DNA of 64,000 bases from Arcicella sp038230735 (GTDB lineage Bacteria; Bacteroidota; Bacteroidia; Cytophagales; Spirosomataceae). A program made the translations under genes and the position numbers. The notes under the pieces are model-generated. The model made no database searches, had not been told where the DNA came from, and was given only the letters and a program-made list of their open reading frames with translations. This document shows positions 18,051 to 25,240 of the stretch, piece by piece. Every line of letters begins with the position of its first letter. Positions within the stretch are counted from its first letter, which is position 1. The DNA lies in the NCBI GenBank assembly GCA_038230735.1, contig JBBRMR010000003.1, positions 96,287-160,286 of the forward strand. Reading direction: 5' to 3'.

Positions 18051-21000
18051 TCAATAAATTTCAATTTTACTAAATCCTCGGCTATCTTTTTGCATTCTGA
18101 TTTGGGTAGTAATACGCTCTTTGATGGACTCAACGTGCGAGATAATTCCGATATTTTTCTGTCCTTCTTGTTGCAATTTTTCGAGCGTACACAAGGCTGT
18201 TTCCAAGGTTTCGGGGTCGAGTGTTCCGAAGCCTTCATCAATAAAAAGGCTTTCTAATCTTACATTTCGAGAAGCTAAATCTGACAATGCCAACGCCAGC
18301 GAAAGACTAATCAAAAAAGTCTCACCGCCCGAAAGGGTTTTCACTGACCGTCTTTCATTGCCCATATATTGGTCAATCACCATCAATTCATCATCTTCTT
18401 TTTCGTTCGGTTTATCTAAAAGATAGCGGTCTGAAAGGTCTTTTAATCGTTTGTTAGACAAAGCAATTAGTCTTGAAAGGGTCAATCCTTGGGCAAATGT
18501 ACTAAATTTCTTACCCTCGGAGTCACCGATATATTGGTCTAAAAGTTCCCATTTCAAATTAGATTTTTCTAAGATTACTATTTCTTCGTTGAGCGATTTT
18601 ATATCATTTTTATAAGATTTCTGAAACCCTAATTGTATGTTGATTTCACTCAGTTCTTTTTCTGAATGCTGTTTTTGAGCTTGTAAAGCTAAAATACCTT
18701 CATTGAGTTCATCTACTGATATTTCTGAAATATCTTCTTTTGCTTTTGAGGCTTTTTGTTTTTTGCCTTCTTCTAATAATTTTGAAAGGGTATTTATTTG
18801 CGTTGTGATACGTTCTCGTTCATCCCTGATAGTCTTCACTTGGTCGGGACTGAGTAGGTATTTTTCTAAATCGGCAAAGTCCATAAACCCACCTGATTGT
18901 ATTTGTCCTAACAATCTTTCTTTTGTGGGTAAAAGTATATCAGATTTCGTTTTAATTTCTTCATTTAATTTCCCAATAGCTAAATTTCCTGATATAATCT
19001 TGGTATTCAATTCAGATAAAACTCCTTGCAATTTATCGCAATCCGTATTAATGTTATTGCCTGAATATAAGGACTTTATATTATTTTTTAATTGATTATT
19101 TTTAGTTTGAGCTTTGATAAATTCCTCAATAAGTTTGTATAAAATTCTAAAATTTTTAACTTCATACATTGATTTTTCGTACAAACCTACTGCATTAATT
19201 TGAGCATTTTTCAGCGTAATTTGTTCATCTACCCATGTGGAATTTCCTACTTTTTCAAGCCCTAAATCAAGTTTTATAGCATTGATTTTTGATACTATTT
19301 CATCTCTTTTTTCGGTAAAACTAATGATTCTTTTTGCTTCTTTTTCGGCACTTTGTCTTGCCGTTCCAATGCTCGAAACTATTGAATTTAACTGTTTTGT
19401 TTGCTCTTTTTGTTTCGATTTTTCGGCAATAATTTGCTGGTCAATTTCTACATAATTATTGGCATAATGACTCAAAAATGGATGTTCCAAAGAACCACAC
19501 AAGGGGCAAGGTTCACCTTTTTTCAAGAGATTATTCCTTTCTTTATCAAAATTAAAGGACTGCCCTAATCTACTTTTTTCAAGTTCTAATTTTTCAATTA
19601 AAATCTCTATTTCTTTCAACTCTTTTTGAATTTTTTCAAGAATTGGCGTATTGTCATTTGTAAATTTATTTTGCTTCTCCTCTTCCTCTTTCGCATCCTT
19701 CAATTCTTTCTGAACATCGCCATATTCTTTGATAAATATTTTTAATTGATTGTAATAATTACGTTCTTTTTCAAATACCTCTTTTCGAGAATCCAATGAT
19801 TTATCGTCCTCAATACCAATGAGTTGCAGCCAATTTTCTTGTTGACTTTTTAGATTTTGGGCTTTTTTAGTAATCAAATTCAGCGTTTCTTCTGACAGGT
19901 CATGTAGCTTTATATCGTTGAGTTCTTTGGAGGATTTTATGATTTCATCAATCTGGCTTTTGGTTGGTAATAATAAATTTTCTTGTTCCCGTTGAAGATT
20001 GGACAAATCCGAAACTTTTGCCCTAAAATCTTGAAGGATTTGCAGGGCATTTTCAGTATTGATGGCTGTTTTGGTAAGTACCTCAATTGATTTAGAATTT
20101 TGGGTTAATTCTCTGCCATTTTCTAATAAATTTTGTTTTTCTGACCCTAAACGTTTTTCTAAATCCGCTAAAATTTTCTCTTCATTTTTATACTTCAAAA
20201 TCTCATCCTTGAACGGTTCAGCGGCTTCATGATTTTGCAGGATATTTGCTTTATTTTCTTCAAATTGTTGCCACTCTGCTTGTATTTTGCCCTTTTCAGT
20301 TTCTTTTTGGTCAATAATTCCTTGAAGGTTTATTAATTCATTTTTCAAAGAAATTTTACCTCTATAAAGTTCTAATTTCGCTTCGGTTTGTTTAATAATT
20401 TCGCTTTTTTCAGTTACTTCGCCAGTCCATTTTTGCTCAATTTCTTCGGAAACTAATTTTTCAGAAATACGGTTTTTTTGTAATCTTTTATCCGTCAAAA
20501 CAGCACCTTTTTCTTTGAAAATCTGAAAGGCTCTTTGTCCTAATTTACGGTAAATTTGCATTCCCGTGATGTCTTCCAAAAGTTTCCCCCGTTCATCTTT
20601 TCCCGATTTCAAAAACTTTGAAAATTCGCCTTGTGAAAGCAAGATAGACTTCACAAATTGGTCATAACTCAATCCAATAATTTGCTGGTTTTTTTCGGGT
20701 ACTTCGGTCTTTTTATGGGTGATGGGCAAGTCGGTATTTTTATCAATAACCTCCATGCCGTAGTCGTTGAGATTATTGTTTTTGTTAATACTTATCCACC
20801 ATTTTGAAGTATAAGTGCCTGACTTTGAGGTATATTCAACTTCAACTGAACATTCTCGCTCGCCCCTTGTGAGAATAGACCCGCCCGCCCCCACAAGGTC
20901 TTTGGAAACCTTTTTATCGAACCTTGGAATGCGGTTGAACAATGCCAAAGTGATAGCATCCAAAAGAGTAGATTTCCCTGCTCCCGTTGGTCCAACAATA

Positions 21001-21101
21001 GCAAAAAGCCCAGCATTTGAAAGCGGGTTTAGTCCAAAATCAATGAGGTGTTCGCCCTTGAAAGAGTTAATATTTTTGAGATATATTTTATTGATTTTCA
21101 T
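18051..21101 (-). CDS. sbcC: SbcC-type exonuclease ATPase subunit (Rad50 family)
   Basis: A 1016-residue SMC-like protein with Walker A GPTGAGKS at 37-44. Two long coiled-coil arms surround a zinc hook (PCPLCGS at about 529-535), followed by the ABC signature LSGGETFLISLSLALA and Walker B SLFIDEGFGTLDPETLE near the C-terminus. With SbcD it forms the MR (Mre11-Rad50-like) complex, which opens hairpins and palindromes and trims DNA ends. Its ATG directly abuts the sbcD stop codon, and the pair is transcribed as sbcD-sbcC. This genome carries many perfect palindromes, the natural substrate of the complex. Confidence 0.96.
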   Translation of the reverse strand: MKINKIYLKNINSFKGEHLIDFGLNPLSNAGLFAIVGPTGAGKSTLLDAITLALFNRIPRFDKKVSKDLVGAGGSILTRGERECSVEVEYTSKSGTYTSKWWISINKNNNLNDYGMEVIDKNTDLPITHKKTEVPEKNQQIIGLSYDQFVKSILLSQGEFSKFLKSGKDERGKLLEDITGMQIYRKLGQRAFQIFKEKGAVLTDKRLQKNRISEKLVSEEIEQKWTGEVTEKSEIIKQTEAKLELYRGKISLKNELINLQGIIDQKETEKGKIQAEWQQFEENKANILQNHEAAEPFKDEILKYKNEEKILADLEKRLGSEKQNLLENGRELTQNSKSIEVLTKTAINTENALQILQDFRAKVSDLSNLQREQENLLLPTKSQIDEIIKSSKELNDIKLHDLSEETLNLITKKAQNLKSQQENWLQLIGIEDDKSLDSRKEVFEKERNYYNQLKIFIKEYGDVQKELKDAKEEEEKQNKFTNDNTPILEKIQKELKEIEILIEKLELEKSRLGQSFNFDKERNNLLKKGEPCPLCGSLEHPFLSHYANNYVEIDQQIIAEKSKQKEQTKQLNSIVSSIGTARQSAEKEAKRIISFTEKRDEIVSKINAIKLDLGLEKVGNSTWVDEQITLKNAQINAVGLYEKSMYEVKNFRILYKLIEEFIKAQTKNNQLKNNIKSLYSGNNINTDCDKLQGVLSELNTKIISGNLAIGKLNEEIKTKSDILLPTKERLLGQIQSGGFMDFADLEKYLLSPDQVKTIRDERERITTQINTLSKLLEEGKKQKASKAKEDISEISVDELNEGILALQAQKQHSEKELSEINIQLGFQKSYKNDIKSLNEEIVILEKSNLKWELLDQYIGDSEGKKFSTFAQGLTLSRLIALSNKRLKDLSDRYLLDKPNEKEDDELMVIDQYMGNERRSVKTLSGGETFLISLSLALALSDLASRNVRLESLFIDEGFGTLDPETLETALCTLEKLQQEGQKNIGIISHVESIKERITTQIRMQKDSRGFSKIEIY

Positions 21102-22304
21102 TTAATTTTCCTCCTTTACCTGTTGCAATAATTCCGTGAATGCCTCCATCAACAAAATGCGATGTTCTTCGGATAATCCATTTTCTTTTTCCAAACGCTT
21201 CATCAAAATATCCGTTTCGTTGATGTCGTCAATATTTTGCCCTTCGTGAAAGAGTTGGTCGGTGCTGCTTACTTCATTATTAAACCTGATTCGGTGTTTG
21301 AGAATCATCGTTTTTTCATCGTCAAAAATCGTAACAATTTCATTTAATTCTCTGATAAGTAAGGGGTTATACAATTCTTCAATTACTTCAATTTCCAAAA
21401 ATGCTTTTAAAGCTGATTCATGGGCAAAACCCGTCAAAAGGCTTTTCATTTTCAAGAAATCGCCCGTCATTTTTTTAAGAATTCTGAATTTGGGAACCGT
21501 AATTTCTTCTATTTTCTGAATTTTTCCCGAAGAAATTTCTAATTCAATCACAATTTTCAAATCATCTTTTTCACTAAAACTCAAAGCAATGGGCGAACCC
21601 GAATAACGAATATGCTCTTTCCCTCCAACTCTTTGGGGGCGGTGAATATGCCCCAGAGCCACGTAATCAAAGGTTTCTGAGAAATCTGCTTCGCCAAAAG
21701 CTGCCAAATTTCCAATCTGTATTTCTCGTTCAGATTCGGACGTTATGGAGCCATTTGCGTATAAATGCCCCATCGCAATCACGGGCGTACTTGCATGACG
21801 TTCATGACAAAGATTTGCCAATATATCGTAGTGATTTTTGATGCCGTTTCTCACCGCATCCACCCTTCCTTGCACACTTTCGGCTTGGATGGCTTGGCGA
21901 ATATCCATGTCTCTGAGGTAGGGAACGGCACAAATAATGACTTCGCCCAAATCAATAATTTCATCCTCAATATTGGCAGTTGCCCCACCGATAACTACCA
22001 CGTCCAACATCGCCAAAATATCTTTGGGAGCATTCAGCATCGAAGCCGAATCATGGTTACCACCCGTGATAATAATTTTGCATTTTTGCTCAATCATTTT
22101 CCGAAGAAACCAATAATACAAGGCACGAGCTTCGGTGGGTGGATTGGAGAGGTCAAAAACATCACCCGAAATCAATAAAACGTCAATTTTACGCTCTTTT
22201 ATGGTGTCGATGAGCCATTCAAAAAAGAGTTGATGTTCTTCTGTAAGTTCTTGTTTATAAAGTTTTTTACCCAAATGCCAGTCGGCAGTATGCAGAATTT
22301 TCAT
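21102..22304 (-). CDS. sbcD: SbcD exonuclease subunit (Mre11 family metallophosphatase)
   Basis: A 400-residue nuclease of the calcineurin-like phosphoesterase fold. All metal-binding motifs are present: TADWHLG (D-x-H, residues 6-12), LLISGDVFDL, ITGGNHDS, VIAMGHLYANG and ALGHIHRPQ. The C-terminal 120 residues form the capping and SbcC-binding region. It is the nuclease of the SbcCD complex, cleaving hairpin and protein-blocked ends with Mn2+. First gene of the sbcD-sbcC pair. Confidence 0.96.
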   Translation of the reverse strand: MKILHTADWHLGKKLYKQELTEEHQLFFEWLIDTIKERKIDVLLISGDVFDLSNPPTEARALYYWFLRKMIEQKCKIIITGGNHDSASMLNAPKDILAMLDVVVIGGATANIEDEIIDLGEVIICAVPYLRDMDIRQAIQAESVQGRVDAVRNGIKNHYDILANLCHERHASTPVIAMGHLYANGSITSESEREIQIGNLAAFGEADFSETFDYVALGHIHRPQRVGGKEHIRYSGSPIALSFSEKDDLKIVIELEISSGKIQKIEEITVPKFRILKKMTGDFLKMKSLLTGFAHESALKAFLEIEVIEELYNPLLIRELNEIVTIFDDEKTMILKHRIRFNNEVSSTDQLFHEGQNIDDINETDILMKRLEKENGLSEEHRILLMEAFTELLQQVKEEN

Positions 22305-22417
22305 GTATTTTAGGAAAAATTAAGGGATGCAAATTAGCGAAATATTCACCGTTCAACAAGGTGGATTTCGTGTTTTGAAAGAATTAATGTATTTTTAAAA
22401 AAATCATCCCAAAAACC

Positions 22418-23023
22418 ATGCTTCGCAAACTCATTCGGCTTATTCCTTTGTTATTAATTATCGTCTTTGCTATCTTCGTTTGGGAGAAAGTCAAGGGCTT
22501 TAAAAACCCTTTTGGTGGGGGCGAAGTAGAGGTTTCGCACAATGCTCTGTTGCAAAAAATCACTTCGATGGGAAAGTTGGAATTGGTCAAATATAATTTC
22601 AGAGATGTCGTTGAAAGCAAAATCAAGAAGGACTTACTGCCCGATGCCAAAGTGCTTTTAATAGTATCGGGCGAGGCGACAGGTTGTTTGGATTTAACCA
22701 AAATCAGAGTGGCGGATATTGAGGAAGGTTCCGATACTTTGGTGGTTCATTTACCCGAGCCAGAGATTTGTAATTATAAGATAGACCACTCAAAATCAAA
22801 GGTTTATAATACGGAATACGCTTTTTTGGACGAAGGTGTTTTGATTGACCAAGCCTTCAAAAAAGCGGAAAACGAAGTAGTAAAAAATGCCCAATCAATG
22901 GGCATTTTGGAACAAACCAAGAAATCTGCGGAACAAATTTTGAAACCTTTTTTAGAGAATGTCTCCAAGAAAAAAGTGGTGCTAAGATATGCTTTGAAGG
23001 ATAGTCCGAGAGAGTTGAGATAG
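22418..23023 (+). CDS. DUF4230 domain membrane-anchored protein
   Basis: A 201-residue protein with one N-terminal transmembrane helix (LIRLIPLLLIIVFAIFVWE) and an extracytoplasmic DUF4230 domain (SMGKLELVKYNFRDVVE ... LLIVSGEATGCLDLTKI ... VVHLPEPEICNYKIDHS). This family of unknown function is widespread in Bacteroidota and Firmicutes. It is divergent from sbcD with a 113-bp gap, and its stop is adjacent to the convergent stop of the quinone-oxidoreductase gene. Confidence 0.85.
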   Translation: MLRKLIRLIPLLLIIVFAIFVWEKVKGFKNPFGGGEVEVSHNALLQKITSMGKLELVKYNFRDVVESKIKKDLLPDAKVLLIVSGEATGCLDLTKIRVADIEEGSDTLVVHLPEPEICNYKIDHSKSKVYNTEYAFLDEGVLIDQAFKKAENEVVKNAQSMGILEQTKKSAEQILKPFLENVSKKKVVLRYALKDSPRELR

Positions 23024-23998
23024 TTAACTCACAATCACCACTTTCCCCATTACCTTTCTATCCAGCATTTCATACAATGCCTCGGATGTTTGCTCAAAGG
23101 TATATTGGGCGTGGATGTGAGGTTTTAGATTTCCTTCGGCAATGAAACCTAACAACTCTTTGAAGTTTTGGAAACTTTCTTTGGGTTCGTTGGCAGCAAA
23201 GGCTCCCCAAAATACGCCCACCACCGAAGCCCCTTTCAGTAAAGGTAAATTCAAAGGCAGACTTGGAATATCGCCCGCTGCAAAACCAACCACCAAATAA
23301 CGCCCTTTCCAAGCAATGGAACGGAAAGCGGGTTCGGTATATTTTCCTCCTACGGGGTCATAGATTACGTCCACGCCCTTGCCACCCGTGATTTCCTTGA
23401 TGCGTTCTCTTAAATCTTCGGTCGAATAATTGATGGTTTCGGTAGCTCCGTATTTTTTACAAAGTTCTAATTTTTCATCCGTTGAAGCCGCCGCAATTAC
23501 TTTTGCCCCCATGATTCTACCCAATTCAACCGCTGCCAAACCAACGCCTCCAGCCGATCCCATGACCAATAAAGTTTCACCAGTTTTCAATTCTGCCCGA
23601 TTTTTTAGGGCATGATAGGATGTTCCATACGTGTACATAACGGACGAAGCCGTGATAAAATCTAAGCCTTCGGGCATTAGCAAAGTCGTTTTGGCATCGG
23701 CTTCAACTTCTTCGGCAAAACCGCCAAAACCTGTCAAGGAGAATACTTTATCGCCCACTTTCAAGTGAGATACGCCTTCGCCTACTTCCTTAATAATTCC
23801 CGAAACCTCTCCGCCTGGCGAAAATGGCATGGGTGGTTTTATTTGGTATTTCCCTTGAATAATCAAGGTATCAGGGAAGTTTACGCCACAGGCTTTTACA
23901 CTGATAACGACCTTTCCTTTTGAGGCAATTGGAGATGCAACCTCCTCAACCACAAGGGTTTCGGGTGGTCCGTAGGTTTTACAAAGTACAGCTTTCAT
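23024..23998 (-). CDS. NADPH:quinone oxidoreductase family (zinc-free MDR) protein
   Basis: A 324-residue medium-chain dehydrogenase/reductase. The GroES-like N-terminal half (VKACGVNFPDTLIIQGKYQI) lacks the zinc-binding Cys/His set. The Rossmann half has the nucleotide motif LVMGSAGGVGLAAVELGRI. The KYGATETINY and GKGVDVIYDPVGG motifs are typical of quinone oxidoreductases (QOR), which reduce quinones or activated alkenes with NADPH. A period-8 A/T repeat lies 6 bp upstream of its ATG. Confidence 0.93.
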   Translation of the reverse strand: MKAVLCKTYGPPETLVVEEVASPIASKGKVVISVKACGVNFPDTLIIQGKYQIKPPMPFSPGGEVSGIIKEVGEGVSHLKVGDKVFSLTGFGGFAEEVEADAKTTLLMPEGLDFITASSVMYTYGTSYHALKNRAELKTGETLLVMGSAGGVGLAAVELGRIMGAKVIAAASTDEKLELCKKYGATETINYSTEDLRERIKEITGGKGVDVIYDPVGGKYTEPAFRSIAWKGRYLVVGFAAGDIPSLPLNLPLLKGASVVGVFWGAFAANEPKESFQNFKELLGFIAEGNLKPHIHAQYTFEQTSEALYEMLDRKVMGKVVIVS

Positions 23999-24004
23999 GT
24001 ATTA

Positions 24005-24036
24005 ATTGTTGAATTGTTAAATTATTGGATTGTTGA
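24005..24036. repeat. Period-8 direct array next to a start codon
   Basis: Four contiguous octamers, ATTGTTGA, ATTGTTAA, ATTATTGG and ATTGTTGA, run between 24005 and 24036 and stop 6 bp from the start codon of the quinone-oxidoreductase gene (24-base-spaced identical first and last units). It is the octamer counterpart of the heptamer arrays seen elsewhere. Confidence 0.65.
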
Positions 24037-24095
24037 ATATAGACATTGAAATAATGAAATACAAATAGCCGTTAATTCAACTTCTATACAAAAAC

Positions 24096-24136
24096 AAAAA
24101 ATCCCCACAAACATTAATATGTCTGTAGGGATTTTA
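24096..24136 (-). terminator. Intrinsic terminator after the DUF1573 gene
   Basis: Read leftwards, AAAATCCC-TACA and TGTGGGGATTTTTT form the arms (plus-strand AAAATCCCCACA ... TGTAGGGATTTT), followed by a T-run. It terminates the DUF1573 gene. Confidence 0.7.
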
Positions 24137-24161
24137 TTTACGAAGTAAAATATTTGTAATA

Positions 24162-24662
24162 CTATTTAGTACCTGATTTTTTACGAGTGGTTGCTTTTAC
24201 AGCCGCTGGTGCTGGTGCAGCTACGGGTGCAGCAGCAGGAGCTACTTTAGAAACCACTGGTGCTGGCTCAACTTTTTTCTCATCTGCCGCAGCCTTTGGG
24301 TTTACTTCACCTTTGATGGTCAAAGCAATTTGTGGAGTTTCAGAATTACTGATAACAGTGATATTTTTGTTGAAGTTTCCTGGACGACCCGATGAATTGA
24401 AAGAAGCCTTTACAAAACCTGTTTTACCTGGCATAACTGGCTCTTTTGTCCAATCTGGTGTTGTGCAACCACATGAAGGCTGTGCGTTTGAGATTACTAC
24501 GGGAGCAGTTCCTGTGTTAGTGAACTCGAAAGTATAGGCTGCCTGAACGCCTTCTTCCACTTTACCAAAATCGTGAGATTCAGTTTTGAATTTGATAACT
24601 CCTTGTGCGTTAGCGAATGTGGCTACGAACAAAAATGCGAATACAAAAAGTAATTTTTTCAT
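24162..24662 (-). CDS. DUF1573 domain secreted protein with Ala/Pro-rich tail
   Basis: A 166-residue protein with a signal peptide (MKKLLFVFAFLFVATFANA). The DUF1573 Ig-like domain is at about 22-118 (SHDFGKVEEGVQAAYTFEFT, VISNAQPSCGCTTPDWTKEP, the invariant SCGCT being visible). It ends in a low-complexity tail (KKVEPAPVVSKVAPAAAPVA...). Members are periplasmic or surface proteins of unknown function, abundant in Bacteroidota. It appears monocistronic. The tail looks disordered and may act as a linker. Confidence 0.9.
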   Translation of the reverse strand: MKKLLFVFAFLFVATFANAQGVIKFKTESHDFGKVEEGVQAAYTFEFTNTGTAPVVISNAQPSCGCTTPDWTKEPVMPGKTGFVKASFNSSGRPGNFNKNITVISNSETPQIALTIKGEVNPKAAADEKKVEPAPVVSKVAPAAAPVAAPAPAAVKATTRKKSGTK

Positions 24663-24920
24663 GATTAATGTTTGATTTGTTGTTTAATTTTTATGATACC
24701 TAAATGTTGTTTGAAGGAATGAGATTTTATTTTGATTGAAAAGATTTTGAGCAAATTTTGAAGAAATAAATGATTAAAACAACCATAGAATATTCTTTAA
24801 ATCTCTTACTCAATACTTATTCATTAATACTAAATCACTCTTTCACAAAACAAAAGTAAATGTTGTGAACAGGTTTGCAAAATCTTTGCCAATCTTTAAC
24901 AAATCATTAACAATCTAATT

Positions 24921-25038
24921 TTAGGGGTTAGGGGCTGGGGATTAGGGGTTAGAAGGAAAACTGTAAAGATTATTTCAACGTTATTAAACTGAAAATCATC
25001 TTGCCCCAAACCCCTAATCCCTAAATCCTAATCCCTAA
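24921..25038. repeat. Inverted heptamer array (TTAGGGG type, five plus five units)
   Basis: Forward block 24921-24955: TTAGGGG, TTAGGGG, CTGGGGA, TTAGGGG, TTAGAAG. Reverse block 25004-25038: CCCCAAA, CCCCTAA, TCCCTAA, ATCCTAA, TCCCTAA. Each block is five gap-free 7-mers, the second being the approximate reverse complement of the first, with a 48-bp spacer. The 578-bp gap (24663-25240) between the DUF1573 and E1 genes holds this array, a promoter and a second array, and no gene. Confidence 0.85.
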
Positions 25039-25042
25039 ACTA

Positions 25043-25074
25043 TTTGTTGTACTAATTAAATTTTTGTATTTTTG
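25043..25074 (+). promoter_or_regulatory. Promoter matching the Bacteroidota consensus
   Basis: TTTG at 25043-25046, a 20-bp spacer, and TATTTTTG at 25067-25074 match TTTG-N19-21-TAnnTTTG. Transcription would start near 25081, giving the E1 gene a leader of about 160 nt that contains the second heptamer array. Confidence 0.7.
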
Positions 25075-25109
25075 AAGGAAAATTGATGTTTGGTTCGGGC
25101 GGCGTTCCG

Positions 25110-25235
25110 CTTCGATGTTCGATGCTCGGGGTTTTATATTTGGTTTCAAATTTAACCATTAATATACAAACGAATTCACTTTAAACATCGAATATCAAAA
25201 TCCGAACATCGAACAACGAACCCCAAACATCGAAA
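25110..25235. repeat. Inverted heptamer array (TTCGAT type) in the E1 leader
   Basis: Forward units from 25110: CTTCGAT, GTTCGAT, GCTCGGG, GTTTTAT, ATTTGGT. Reverse block 25187-25235 in strict register: ATCGAAT, ATCAAAA, TCCGAAC, ATCGAAC, AACGAAC, CCCAAAC, ATCGAAA. The last unit ends 5 bp before the TTG start of the E1 gene. Additional related units upstream of 25110 (GTTCGGG at 25093) are out of register. Confidence 0.8.
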
Positions 25236-25240
25236 CTCTC

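Noticed and set aside
24921..25038. Possible telomere or G-quadruplex element (TTAGGGG units)
   Set aside because: The units are heptamers with variants and an inverted partner block, the same architecture as A/T-rich arrays elsewhere; a special telomere-like role is not supported.
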